Notes: a model not told the origin generated them from the sequence alone. Counted from the stretch's first letter, positions 23,735 to 35,599 are shown. The stretch is 64,000 nt of DNA from Clarkia xantiana subsp. parviflora (GCA_036873135.1 JAPTYO010000007.1:7298763-7362762), one strand, 5' to 3'. Translations and numbers: made by a program.

Positions 23735-24605
23735 CAGTGGCGGATCCAGAAGGTTCACAATGTGGTTACGTTGTATATTTTTTTTTTTTTTTTTATGAAG
23801 ATAAATTATTTCCTAAAGTTTTCTATGCATGTTTTAAAACGATAAAAATTAGTTATTTTTGCCTCTACTTATTCAAAATTGTCGTTAAATATTTTTCAAA
23901 TGAATAATACTAAGCAAGTAGATTTTAAAGTAGCACAAATAAGTCATAATTGCTTGTGCAAATGTTACAATTTAGTCAAATTAGACTAGAACCAGTTGTA
24001 GATCAATTGAGTCTTAATCGAGTCAAGACAATATTATAACATAAGTTATTAGATCTTGATTTAGATATTTAGGAAAAGTATTTGGTTAATTTTGTAAGTT
24101 TAAAACGTATTTGACGAAAAATTTGGACGAGTTGAAACGAGTATCAATTACCATTGTTTTGAAACATGTTATACATTTTAAAACATATTGGTACTAAAAA
24201 CCATCTTTTCCAAACATATTTTATGGTTTATATATTTGTTCTTATTGAACCACATATTGTAATACATTAGGTTAGAGTAACTAAAATCTATAGTTTAACA
24301 AAAGAGTGATGAATAATAAAACGTACAAACATACTATTTAAGTGAAAAGCCTCAAAATTGATGAACTTTTTTTTCCAGATAGATTGAATAATCATGTTAC
24401 AAAATAGTAATGAAGTCTTACAAAATATTAATGATATCTTATTGTCTCACCTTAATGTCTCACACCAAAATAATGTGGATCTTACAACAAAATAATGAGG
24501 ATCGGGATATAATTTTCTTCAGGAATAAACTTAGGGTCTTAATAAAAATACTCGATAATATGGTTACGTTCGTAACCGCATTTTAATTAACACATCCGCC
24601 ATATG
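23735..24605. mobile_element. Possible non-autonomous DNA transposon (TGGCGGAT ends)
   Basis: The left end is CAGTGGCGGATCCAGAAGG and the right end read in reverse is ATATGGCGGATGTG; both are followed by GGTTACGTT-like sequence. The interior is AT-rich without coding capacity. The matching ends are short, so the boundaries are uncertain. Confidence 0.4.
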
Positions 24606-24727
24606 GTGCTTATAAAGGATATTAGAAAATTTTAAAGTTCAGGGAGTAGTTTGTATCTTGAAAATTTCATGAGGCGCCATTGAGAAGATATAAAAAAGTT
24701 AGAGGACTGGTAAACATGTTCAACACT

Positions 24728-24755
24728 AACCCTAGCTAGGGTTTGCTTATAAAAC
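24728..24755 (+). promoter_or_regulatory. Telo-box pair and TATA element of the eL28 gene
   Basis: TAACCCTAGCTAGGGTTT at 24727-24744 is a palindromic pair of telo-box sequences (AAACCCTA), followed by TTATAAAAC. The CT-rich start region and leader begin about 30 bp downstream. Known: telo-boxes are typical of plant ribosomal protein promoters. A 5' UTR intron follows, donor at 24827 and acceptor at 24911-24912. Confidence 0.7.
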
Positions 24756-24934
24756 CTGTATAAGACCATTTCTCTCTTCTCCCACCGCGCAGTCTCCGTC
24801 GCCAGTGTCAAGACTAAAACCTTCTGGTAAGTGCCTAGGAGAGATTTAACCAGTTTTATGTGCTTCCTCTACGATTGGAGTTGTGATCTGATGTTGCTAT
24901 TTGATGAATTAGGTGAAAGAGAAGCGGAGCACAG

Positions 24935-27005
24935 ATGGCAACAGTACCGGGCCAATTGATTTGGGAGATTGTGAAGAGGAATAACTCTTTTCTGGTGAAG
25001 GAGTTCGGCAATGGTTCTGCCGGCGTTCGGTTCAGCAAAGAGGCTGGCAATCTCTACAACCTCAACTCCTACAAGCACTCTGGTATGGTTTTGTTAGTGT
25101 TTTCTTGTTTTGTTGATTTTGTATTAGCTCATAAAATGATTGGTTACTGTCTTTCTAATCTTATATTGATTCAAAATTTGTTTTTTGGACGTTACGGGTA
25201 TCGATTGTTATATTTGGGTTTTTAAATCTGTGAAGATAGATTATGTGAATTCAAGGTCTTATCTTTGGTCATTGTTATGGTTCTTATGTCTGTAGTTTTG
25301 ACTGCAAGGTTTAGAACCAATCTATGTAATCTTAATTATGAATATTTAGTTGTACCGTTGACTGCTGAGCTCTTAATTGAAATTGAAATGCATATGAATC
25401 TTCTGTTCTGATTCCTGCTATGTCCAGCAAGAGTAGAAATGAAAGTATATTAGATGTTTCATTTAGAACTAAAGCTTTAGCTCGATTTATATATGAACAT
25501 CTTTTTTTATTTTTATCGCTGTGTAGATGGTTATGAGTCATTGAATTTACTTTGTTATGGAAATTTTTTCTAGGGTTGGCTAACACAAAGACCGTCACAA
25601 TTGTGCCAACAAAGGAGCAATCCGTCCTGCTTGCCACCACCAAGACCAAGAAGCAGAACAAGCCTGCAGCTTTGCTCAACAAATCTGCGATGAAGAAAGA
25701 GTTTCCAAGAATGGCTAAGGCTGTTGTAAATCAGGTAAAGTCCCCAGTCTTTCTGTTTCTGTATCGAACATTACTTTTTTTTTGTGTTTGGTTATTATTT
25801 CGTCACGCTCTTAACATGTTAGAAGTGCCACTTTGTGCATATTATGCAACTAGGCACACTTTTTTAAGTCTCTTAAAACACTATTTGGATTCTGGTTGAG
25901 TTTTTTTTCTTTTTAGGTAGGATGGAGTCCTACCATTTCAGTGATGAGGCCTTAACATTTAAGAATGGGCCACTTTGTGTGGTTTCTTCGATGCAATATA
26001 TTTGTTAACGCTTGGCTTCTGAGATACCCTTTACTATTGCTCATACATGATGGCTGAGATTTTTTTTTTTTTTTTGAGGTTGAGTTTTTAGTTTTTGGTA
26101 GTGATGGAGTCCTACCATTTCTGTGATGAGGCCTTAACATTTAAGAATAGGCCACTTTGTGTGGCTTCTTCGATGCAATATATTTGTTAACGCTTGGCTT
26201 CTGAGACACCCTTTATTAATGCTCATACATGAAGGCTGAGATTTTTTGTTTTCGAGGTTGGGATTTTCCTTTTTGCCTACCATATCTGTGATGAGACCTT
26301 AACATTTAAGAATGGGCCACTTTGTGTGGTTCCTTCAATGCAATATATTTGTTAACGCTTGGCTTCTGAGATACCTTTTATTGCTCATGCATGAAGGCTG
26401 AGTTTTTTGGTTTTTGAGGTTGAGTTTTTCCTTTTGGGTAGCGGTGGAGTCCTACCATATCAGTGATGAGACCTTAACATTTAAGAATGGGCCACTTTGT
26501 GTGGTTCCTTCGATGCAATATATTTGTTAACGCTTGGCTTCTGAGATACCTTTTATTGCTCATGCATGAAGGCTGAGTTTTTTGGTTTTTGAGGTTGAGT
26601 TTTTCCTTTTGGGTAGCGGTGGAGTCCTACCATATCTGTGATGAGACCTTAACATTTAAGAATGGGCCACTTTGTGTGGTTCCTTTGATGCAATATATTT
26701 GTTAACGCTTGGCTTCTGAGATACCCCTTATTCCTCGCACATGAAGGCTGAGAATCGATTTTTGTTTTCTTCTAGTTTTGCTTAGTAATTTCAGAGGATT
26801 CCATCCTTGAAGATGTGTTTTTGTTGATGTTCATGAGCTCCATTTTAACAAACAGAGGTTCGGTTTGTTTCTTCAGGTTGGAGACAACTTCTACAGGCCA
26901 GACCTCAAGTCTGCAGCCTTAGCTAGGTTGTCTGTTGTGCACAGGAGCCTCAAGGTGTCCAAATCTGGTGCCAAGAAGAAGAACAGACAGGCTCTTAGGA
27001 AGTGA
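24935..27005 (+). CDS. RPL28: Large-subunit ribosomal protein eL28
   Basis: Three coding exons, 24935-25082, 25574-25734 and 26877-27005, encode 145 residues, the normal length. The start [20 protein letters not shown] follows a leader interrupted by an intron. Seen: the family blocks [35 protein letters not shown] and a basic C-terminus [11 protein letters not shown]. Known: eL28 is a eukaryote-specific protein of the 60S subunit. Expression is probably high and growth-linked, given the telo-box promoter and 5' UTR intron. The last intron (25735-26876) is unusual: it contains five tandem copies of a sequence with the layout of a box C/D snoRNA, so the gene probably also serves as snoRNA host. 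Confidence 0.97.
25936..26026 (+). ncRNA. Probable box C/D snoRNA, copy 1 of 5
   Basis: C box GTGATGA at 25941-25947 and D box CTGA at 26019-26022, 82 nt from C to D inclusive. The flanks TTTC/GATA can pair at three of four positions. The guide sequence directly before the D box is GTTAACGCTTGGCTT, which is complementary over 11 nt to AGCCAAGCGTT in plant 25S rRNA as I remember it. By the D+5 rule this would place 2'-O-methylation on the second C of AGCC. No convincing C'/D' pair is seen. Confidence 0.6.
26118..26208 (+). ncRNA. Probable box C/D snoRNA, copy 2 of 5
   Basis: C box GTGATGA at 26123-26129 and D box CTGA at 26201-26204, with the same guide as copy 1. It differs by a few bases in the body (AATAGGCC for AATGGGCC) and by GACA after the D box, so the terminal stem is weaker. 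Confidence 0.55.
26283..26373 (+). ncRNA. Probable box C/D snoRNA, copy 3 of 5
   Basis: C box GTGATGA at 26288-26294 and D box CTGA at 26366-26369. The terminal stem TATC/GATA pairs fully. The guide GTTAACGCTTGGCTT is unchanged; the body has GAGACC for GAGGCC and TCAATGC for TCGATGC. Confidence 0.6.
26458..26548 (+). ncRNA. Probable box C/D snoRNA, copy 4 of 5
   Basis: C box GTGATGA at 26463-26469 and D box CTGA at 26541-26544, full TATC/GATA stem, guide identical to the other copies. The spacer before it contains a small hairpin (GGTAG...CTACC). Confidence 0.6.
26633..26723 (+). ncRNA. Probable box C/D snoRNA, copy 5 of 5
   Basis: C box GTGATGA at 26638-26644 and D box CTGA at 26716-26719, full TATC/GATA stem, guide identical. 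This copy lies about 150 bp upstream of the intron acceptor at 26876. Confidence 0.6.
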
Positions 27006-28437
27006 GTCGATTAATCGGGTTCAATAGAGGTGTTGCTTTTTTGTTCATTTGAATCATTTCCCTGGATAGTAGTTATCTGTGGTTGTTTGAATTCTCGTGA
27101 ACGTTGTTAAACGCTGTTGTTGCTTGCCTATATAGATTGAGATTTTAGATTCTTGATGAGCAAGTCATCTTAAATAGTTTGCTTTAGAATCTTCTAATGA
27201 CTTCAGAAGGTGACGTCTTTCTTGATGATGGATTGATGGTATTGTGTTGACTGAACGTGCGGCAAGTAACACAGTCTGCTAATTCTCTAAGATCAAGTGG
27301 TTTGTTCTTTACCGTGTTATGTTCTAATGCAATATTAACACGGGTCTAGTAACTTGTACTCCAAGTTAACCAAGTAACTCATTCTTCTCGTGTAATTTTA
27401 ATAATGGTCTCATCCTAACTATGACATGTTGGATGACAAAATTGCATGGATGTATAAACGTACATGTAGTCAATGGTCTTGTAAATTAATAATATATTAA
27501 AATACCACATTAGTGTAAGTAAGTATTCATTTATGAGGGTTTTATATTTACTTTTCCATAAAAACAATTGTTCCTAAATTAGATTATAGAAAAAGTTTGA
27601 ACTATTTAATTGTGATATTAATAATAATATATCATAATAAAGTAAAGGATTATAAAACAAAAGGAATGTCTTTATTTTGTAATAATTTGCAAGTTTTATT
27701 CACGCAAATGTTAAACTATAATGGTTTTTTTCTTTTCAAATTAGAATAAGTATTTTCATTTAATCACTACTTAAATTATGATATTATTTAATTTATAGGA
27801 TTAAATTAGATAATGGCAAAAACAATAATGGGATTATTAAAGAGAAATTTATAAAATGCCTTCACTTTGAAGCAGCCATAAACGGTACCGAACTTTCTCG
27901 AAAGAACTCGCGACCCCTTCTAAAATTCTAATACATCCATACACCGTAACAAAAACGTGGATCTATTAGTAATCCTTCACTCGAAATTTGAAGGTATAAT
28001 ATTATCAATTCATGTAAAATCATTTTTAAATTATTAAGTAATAATTAAAAAAATATTTATTCTATTATTAATTAATTAGTTCCCGTCATAAAAAATAAAC
28101 GCTTCTAAGTTTAACTATTAAACTATCCTAACGTGGGCAACTAGATATTTACGTCGCAAAAGTACAGCCAGCATATCAGTCACTTATATTGAAAAAAGTA
28201 TATATATTATATATGCATAACGTGATACCAATATAGTTGATATATATTTGTATATTTGCGTCTAAATTCGAAAGTCTCCGTCTTCTACATTTGAAAAGTC
28301 CAAAGTCAACATCAAGTAACTTGCCCACGTTACCATTTAAACGCTTCTTCCACCCTCTCTCTCTCTAATACATAAACCCACTCTTCCCTTCTTCCTAGAG
28401 AGAGTAAAACCCTAGCTTTAGAAACACAACTGCATCC
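27006..28437. other. Intergenic, AT-rich; no gene seen
   Basis: eL28 3' UTR, then very AT-rich DNA without recognisable coding sequence. Just before 28438 there is a leader-like stretch with CTCTCTCTCT and AAAACCCTAGC, the probable 5' UTR of the next gene. Confidence 0.6.
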
Positions 28438-28752
28438 ATGTCCGTCAAGAAATCTCTTTCCTTCAACCACTACAGAAAAAAAGCGACCACCTTGGCGACC
28501 GTCAAGAAAGTCCTGTCATTCAACAATGTCTCAACAATGGACAAGTCTAGTAGTAGCGAAAGATCAATGAAGAAGAAGAAGAATAAGAGTAAGGCATTGA
28601 GCTTGAGCTTTTCGAGGGAGATCAAGATCAAGCCGGCGAGTGCGGGTTCGTTGAAGGAGGTGGACTCCAAAAAGCTCAAGGATGAGATCATCAGGTGGGC
28701 CAAGGCGGTTGCGGCTTACGCGCGCCAGATAAGCGGTCGGTTCGGTGGCTAG
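28438..28752 (+). CDS. Small basic protein of unknown function (104 aa)
   Basis: A single-exon frame from a good ATG at 28438 after a CT-rich leader. Seen: a basic Ser/Lys-rich N-terminal two-thirds (MSVKKSLSFNHYRKKATTLA), a KKKKNKSK cluster, and a compact C-terminus KLKDEIIRWAKAVAAYARQI followed by SGRFGG. The C-terminus is helical and amphipathic, and WAKAV.AYARQ looks familiar from small uncharacterised dicot proteins, though I cannot name the family. There is no signal peptide or membrane segment. Codon use and leader support a real gene; function is unknown. Confidence 0.7.
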   Translation: MSVKKSLSFNHYRKKATTLATVKKVLSFNNVSTMDKSSSSERSMKKKKNKSKALSLSFSREIKIKPASAGSLKEVDSKKLKDEIIRWAKAVAAYARQISGRFGG

Positions 28753-29382
28753 ACTCGGCTTTATTGATGGATATCGAAGAATTAAGGTGATGCGTGGGGA
28801 ACACGTCTTCCTGCAGAAGAGGGTTTCTTGGAGACCAAGGATGTGATCTTTGTGAATATGCATATGGATGGAATCATTTATTTTGTATACAAATTAACAA
28901 ATCTTTGTTATTGTTCATTCATTCATTAATCTTTAATATATTCCTTTGAGAGTAATTGCCAATGAGATTGGTTAGAGAAACTAGTAAAACAGTGCTTGCG
29001 ATTCCTAATTTAAAATTGCAGAAATAATCTCTTGTTAGAAAGAAAAAAAAAAAAAAAAAACTTAAAAATTGAAGTGACATCTTTGGTGATTCACAAATAA
29101 AAAACAGCTTCACCACGGGTTCTTGTGGATTAGTGCATTTAACAACATAAAGTGTTGCAATGAAAAAGGTAAAATATAATAGTACATTTGGCTAATTCAC
29201 CTTTTTTTAAAAGCCAAAGCAGAGACCAATCCACTAAGAACCAAAAACGATTGACAATCACCAAACCATACATGAGATGATTGTAAACAAGCGTTACTTG
29301 AGCTCCACGCAACAACCTCTACAACAATAATAACGATAACAAATTTGGTATGTGGTATCTAAACCAATCAATCTAAATTATT
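28753..29382. other. Intergenic 3'-3' region; no gene seen
   Basis: 3' flanks of the small-protein gene and of the convergent GT14 gene, with a poly-A/T run near 29040. No coding sequence recognised. Confidence 0.6.
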
Positions 29383-31223
29383 CTAGAACCCGAAAACTGT
29401 GGCTGCTAACTCTAATAGAGGCTCTAATGCGCTCGGCGCAAACTTTCGAGCAAACAAAAAACAGAGAGAAGTCGGACGATCGTTAAAAGTACACGTTGAA
29501 CCTTCCAGAATCTTCTTCAAAAACTCAACTGTGATGTCACCTTTTCCGAACGTCGCGGGGTGGGCCCCGCCCCTCGACCAATCGACCCACGTCAGCGTCC
29601 TGTTCGCCAGAAGGCTTGGGGATTGAATCGTCAGCATGGTCGGGAAGTAGTGCTCGTCCACATAACAAGCGGGCGTGCAGAACTTCTTGAACTTCGGGTA
29701 GAATTTTGAATCTTCGAGGATTTGGAGGGCTAACTCGCGATTGACCTCAAACCACTGAGACCCTTTACGCCACTCGGTGAGGTTGACCTCGGGGGCCATG
29801 TTTCGGTTGTATCGGCCCCGCCCGTAGGGCCCGTTTTCATCAAACGCACCCATGAAGCTATGTCGGGAGTTCGATAGGTATTGGTAGAGGGTGGTTAGGT
29901 TTTGGAGAGGGATGCAGGCTTCTGAGAGGAGGATGAACCATTCGTTCGAGATATCGAGCATCGCGTTTGCCAAAAGTCGTCTTTCGGCATCACACATACT
30001 CATTCTTCCCCATTCTACTAACTGCATAAGAAAATGAGAAGTTTCAACAATAGTATTATCAAGAATTGCTTGAATTATCAGAAGGGTCTATAAATACTAA
30101 ATTTCTAGATGAACTTATGGCAGATGAGCTGCTTACTAGCTGAACGATTACTCAAGAGCAACTTACTAGCTCAGTCCATTTTTTTTCTAGTAACCGTCAA
30201 TGAAAAATGAATGAAAATTGCACTGATAGCTAGCAAAATGTCCCCAAAAAAATAAATCAATTAGCAACCAACACATCAACTACATTTTTTTTTCTGCTAA
30301 CTGCATATTGACTACAAGTTTTGTTATCAATTTGACATCTAACCCTGATTTTGAATTACCACATTAAGTTTCTTCAAGTTAAGATGTTGGCATGATAAAC
30401 TTCAAGTCAGTACACTCTTTCATACTTAACTCATTTAGTTTAGGTAAACTTTCAGTAAGCAACAAAAAATCTAGGACCGAGTCACCGACAAGGGACTATT
30501 AGCATCAGAGTTCAATTTATGGAGCATACTTAATGAGGCGATTCAACTAAATCTTGCATAAAGTCATCTAGACCTTAAGATAATAACATAAAAGAGTGCA
30601 ATTTCTATAGAATGACATCTACTCTAAAAGCAGCTATAACCCAAATAATATATACTCAGCATCAACTGAAGAACTAGCATATATACCTGACTTGGAATCT
30701 GTCTCTTGTAAAAAACCGATGAAGACGGGAAATCAGCAACATAAGACGGCATGGTATGCATATAGATTGAATACAACCCTTCATGCCCCTTGAAGAACCT
30801 CTCCCATAAAGGACCAAGTGGAAGTGGACCCTTTGTCAAGAACATAAAGGCAATCTTAGGAACTCTTTTAAATGGATAGTTCTTAATTTGTGGAACCAAA
30901 GAAGCTCTCCAGAAAAGCTCGTTGTCATTCATGGAGTGCATCAGGCTAGATGGTGGCCTGATCCACCTGTTTAGACTGTTCGGTTCTTCTGGTGGTGCAA
31001 AAATTCGGGTATGGGACTGCACCACAGGGGAAATAATGGCAGTTTGGGTTTGATCACTGAAAAACCGCGTCGTGTTCATGCTGATGATCGAAAACCCTAG
31101 ACCCACAACTAGAAAGAAGAGCAGACAGTGGAGGAATCTCCACGGCAGAATCCTAGATTGGTTGGTTCTGTGAAAAATTGGATCTTTAACACCATCCTCC
31201 ATTGCCACTAGCTTTAAATGCAT
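29383..31223 (-). CDS. Core-2/I-branching-type glycosyltransferase, GT14 (BC10-like)
   Basis: Two exons, 31223-30687 and 30021-29383, encode 391 residues. The start at 31223 (MHLKLVAMEDG) is first in frame; MEDG eight codons later is an alternative. Seen: a type II signal anchor near residues 30-49 (FLHCLLFFLVVGLGFSIISM), a Pro-rich stem (WIRPPSSLMHSM), then the Branch domain (about 118-345) with KIAFMFLTKGPLPLGPLWER, DISNEWFILLSEACIPL, GPYGRGRYNRNMAPEV, KGSQWFEVNRELA and TWVDWSRGGAHPATFG, ending FARKFAPSALEPL. Known: Golgi enzymes of plant GT14 include BC10, which affects cell-wall strength, and glucuronosyltransferases of arabinogalactan proteins. This one is of the BC10/DUF266 type. Acceptor and donor are not predictable. 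The leader extends to about 31780. Confidence 0.93.
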
Positions 31224-32568
31224 CTTTTAGCACACTTGCAGTGAAACCCAGCTCCGGAAATGAGAAAAAATTTGAATTTTAATGAACCCCAACTCCACAA
31301 ATGAGAAATAATTGAATTTTAATGAACCTAGCTACAAAAATGAGAAAGAATCAGACCCAGAAGTTAGAAATTCTATAAAGCTATACTAGCTGATCTATTC
31401 GACCACCAATAAGCTCATAGGATCTCGAAGCTTCAAATATGGGTCTAAAAACATAAAAAGAACCGGAAGCAATAAATTTTCCGTCGATGAAACTGAAGAA
31501 TTAATCAGAGTCTGAACTTTTCCTCCAAACAGCTTGGGGGGCAATAATTGGGCGGAAAGCATGTAACATGACACAGAGACAGCAAATCACGCGGATTTAT
31601 GATAATAATGAACGAAACGAGAATTTGGAGAAAAAATAAGAACCGATCTGATTCTTGGATCCGTGCTGTTCAATGTCGTGTTGCGTTTGAAGTTTGAAAA
31701 TTTATGAACGCGGAATGAGGACTGTAAGCTGGTAGACCAGATTCGGACGGCGACAGCTCCTTGGCGGGGGGAGGTGGTCAGTGGAGAATTCTAGGTGATC
31801 TGTTCTTTCTTCCGTTTTCTACTCGTCGATTGGTTTTTTCTGTTCTGTTTTGACTGAGTGAATCGCGCTGATTACGGAGTGTTCTGGGCTTTTTTGGTCT
31901 TTGTTTGGTTACCCACTAGCCGCCATGGAAGCCCAGACAAGACAACTTAATTTCTTTTATGATCCCATACTTCATACATAGTTCCCAAACAATCCTAGTC
32001 CTAGTTTTGATAGTATTAGGAAAATAAAATGTTTGATTTAGGGTTAAGGGTGGAAATTCTAAATGCATATAGTTGATTCAAATGTAGCCGGATCGGGATA
32101 GAATTACTACTCACATGTGACCATTTGATTTAAATGTATACTTTTTAATTATTTAAATTTGAGTGAGAATTCTAATCTTACCTTATATACTTCTTATATA
32201 AGGTTCGAGTTTTATGCTCACTGTTTGGAATTTTATGTTATTATTAATTTTTTTAATGAATTTGATAAACATAAAAATACAATGAAAAATACTAGAAATA
32301 AGTGTAAAATCATCTTTTAGTAATATTTATCTCATTGATTCAAACATAAGTGGTTAAATTAAATAATTTTGGACCATTTAATCGCATTCTCAAATATGTG
32401 TAATCAATTTATTCATATAAAAAACATTTAATCACGTGGTATGAAATAGTCCCCCAGCCGTAAAGTATCAATTCATTGGGGTGTAATATTCCTATTTTAT
32501 ATCATATCATATCATGTATGTAAAAATGTTTTATTTGTTTAATTTAATAAATTAATAGTCTGGTTTTA

Positions 32569-32815
32569 GGATTTTTCTACTATGCTCCAAGAGCACCATG
32601 CATTTGGTTTTTTTATTACTAGTGTGGACTTAATTGTAACATATGTGAAACTTTAAAAGTATGAAAAAATATGAATTTTTTTAACCACACCTAATATTTG
32701 CATCATAGTATTAATAATATCAATTTCCGTCTAGGGTTCACCTTTAGGGCAATAGAAAAATACAAAAAAAAAAGTATCAAAAGCATGGTGCTCTTGGAGC
32801 ATGATAGAAAGATCC
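32569..32815. mobile_element. MULE-type MITE with perfect 9-bp target duplication
   Basis: Terminal inverted repeats of about 37 bp: the left end begins GGATTTTTCTACTATGCTCC and the right end in reverse begins GGATCTTTCTATCATGCTCC; both continue AAGAGCACCATGC. The flanks CTGGTTTTA (32560-32568) and CTGGTTTTA (32816-32824) are identical. A 9-bp duplication with long TIRs is the signature of Mutator-like elements. The interior is AT-rich and non-coding. Confidence 0.88.
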
Positions 32816-34916
32816 CTGGTTTTAGGTTTGGTTAAAGTTTAATTGACTGCAAATACAATTGAATATGTAGCTTTTAGATAACGAACGAGAGACAATGAAT
32901 CAAATTTTAAGAGAGATAATTTAATTAAATTTTTAACTGTTTGTACGAATCTCAATCTTGATATACTTGATTTAAGGAATGCAAATTCGTATTTACAATT
33001 GACTCTGCATTTTACTTTCAGATTATTGGGTTTTGATAAATTTTCGAAAAAGAAAAAAAAAACGATGCAAAAAGTTGCAAAAACTATGTCGTATGTATGA
33101 TTTTGATCGGTTTGAAAATCATTTACCATTTAAATAGATCAAGTGCGGCTAGATTAAGAGCAACAATGGAAACCATAGTCCAATAATAGTTAATAATAAA
33201 AATATTTGGTTACAACTACGACCGGCAATGATGCGGTGAAAATTAAATAACCATGGTTATTCGCACCATTTACCGTAATGGTTAACCGCACTATTATGGT
33301 GAAGGACGGTTATGGTGATGAATATTGTAACCGCAATGGTTAGGTTATAGTTATGTTATTCAGTCAATAACCGCGGTTATAACCATCACCTCTATATATA
33401 TAATATTAATATATATATTACTAATACTTATATTGTTATATATATATATACATAATTATTATACTTAATTATTAATTTATTAGTTAAATATTATAATTAT
33501 TATTATGTTCCCTTTTCCGCCCACCATTTTTTGTCTATATTTCTTATTATTAGGTAACCACGATTAGAAGTGATGGCGAATGAGGATCGAGGATCGCAAG
33601 TGATAGGAGATTGAAGACGTGTTTTTTTAATTAAGTGAAACAATGAATTTATGTTTAATTTGGATTTCGTGTATAAAACAATAAATATATGTTTACTTTT
33701 CTTGTATGAAACAATAACGTTGTATTAGTTTGAAGATTGTGGTTAAATGATTTAATCGTGGTTAAAAACCATGGTTATGGTATGAATAATCATAACCGCA
33801 GTGGTTATGGTTATGGTTATGTTACGAGTGAAAAAAATATGATATAGTTATGGTTATGGTCTCCACAAACCCCCTCCAAAATGACTTTAAATAAGTGAAA
33901 TTCATTTTTCAAAGACTTGGTAACTGTGTGCCGGGTGTACACAGGTTTAGTCTAAAGCTGAAAGCAGTGCAGTATAGACAAGTTGTGAAGACAGATGACT
34001 GTTTTCACATACACCCGGTGTATAGTTGTTCATAACAAAATTCTCCAGAACAATCAAAATTTATTTTTTCAGGGGGCTTTGCTCGTCTGCCTGGTGCACA
34101 TGATTTTTTGGACTACACCTCTCGCTATCTATTAACGAACCTGAATTTTTATAAAAGGTTATATTTTTGGGCAGAAAAATAAATAATATAATGTAAGGTT
34201 ATTTTTCAAAATTTAGGACTAAACTTTTGTGGAGATAATTAAGGCTTAATTTTCTTCTTCTTTTATTGCCAAATTCAAAATAACTTTTTCATTTTAAAGA
34301 AATATTATAGTACTAAAAAAATCCGAATTTTCTAGAGATATCAATCTTTTTGTTTTTGTGATTGCATGAAGAAAATTAACTACACACAAATTTCTATTTA
34401 ATTCGACAATATTTATTTTATACCACAATCTATATTATCACGTGATCTAAAATAAAAAAAAATTATTCAGAACATTGAAAAAATAACGAAGTACCGATTT
34501 GCACTTACTCAAGACCGTACTTCAACAACAAGAGAAAAACTCGTGTATATATATATATATATATAACTCTCTTACTCTAAATATGATAGGAGACTCTTAC
34601 AATTTATGGTGGTGGTTCTTGTTGTGGTGTGTTGTTTTTCTACAAATGACTCATCCGTATTTATAGGGAGCTATAGAATCCTCTAGGCCTAAGGAAAACT
34701 CTAGACTAAAAAATCACTAGAAAAGGAAAATGATTGTAATGACGAATTCACACTGCCGAAATTGGGTACGGCTGTGAAGGTATTGGTGACCATTAATTTG
34801 TTGTCTTGAAAATAGTGAAAGAAAAGTAAAGTTGACCAATGGCCAACAACATCGGCTTGTAATTCTGCAACTGTTTCGGTTCCTATAGCAACACCCCACT
34901 AGAAAATATCTAGAAA

Positions 34917-35455
34917 CTAACTAGATCCTAGAACTTTCTATACTAGACACTTAGACAAGTAGGCCAAAATTTTATAATGTAGCTCAATACTTCAAGTCTT
35001 GGGCTATGATAATAACTTAGTCTTAGACCATGATGGAAAACTAATATTGGTTCATGATGGTAAGTCAATGTTGAATCTTAACAGACATAAAAAAAAATAC
35101 TAACTAGGTCCTAGAACTTTCTATACTAGAAACTTCAACAAGTAGGCCAAAATTTTATAATGTAGCTCAATACTTCAAGTCTTGGGCCATGATAATAACT
35201 AAGTCTTAGACTATGATGGAAAACTAATATTGGTCCATGATGGTAATTCAATGTTGAATCTTAACATATATTAAAATATATATATATACTAACTAGGTCC
35301 TAGAATTTTTTATACTAGACACTTCAATAAGTAGGCCAAAATTTTCTAATGTATCTTCAAGTCTTGGGCCATGATAATAACTTAGTCTTAGACCACGATG
35401 GAAAACTAATCTTGGTCCATAATGCTAAGTCAATATTGATCTTAACAAACATAAT
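34917..35455. repeat. Tandem triplication, 182-190 bp unit
   Basis: Three units starting CTAACTAGRTCCTAGAA at about 34917, 35099 and 35289. Each contains AAGTAGGCCAAAATTTT, CAAGTCTTGGGCYATGATAA and CTTAGTCTTAGACCATGATG. The third is slightly shorter. Non-coding. Confidence 0.85.
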
Positions 35456-35599
35456 CTATATACCAATATATAATTTGTGTTGGGTCCTCAACCCCAAAAG
35501 TCACCTACCTTCCAAAAGGATCCATACATACCTTTCAAAAAAGTCACATACCTTGTAGAGTTTTTTTTTTTTTTTTTAATTATCAAAACCACACTATTT

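Larger units (their letters stand above)
22686..24934. other. Intergenic plus eL28 promoter and leader
   Basis: ELL-like 3' UTR to about 22960. A possible transposon lies at 23735-24605. The eL28 promoter and 5' UTR, with its intron, occupy about 24720-24934. The frame at 23432-23644 has no family resemblance I recognise. Confidence 0.55.
25915..26755 (+). repeat. Five-unit tandem array, 165-182 bp unit, in the last eL28 intron
   Basis: The spacing between successive C boxes is 182, 165, 175 and 175 bp. Each unit has a T-rich spacer (GAGGTTGAGTTTTT...), a GGAGTCCTACCAT segment and the snoRNA-like core ending GGCTTCTGAGATACC, then a TTATT...CTCATACATGAAGGCTGAG tail. Units 3-5 are most alike, so the array has grown by recent local duplication. 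Confidence 0.95.

Noticed and set aside
25915..26755. CRISPR-like regular repeats
   Set aside because: Units are 165-182 bp, the spacers are themselves repeated, and the array sits inside a plant ribosomal protein intron. Tandem snoRNA-like duplication explains it.
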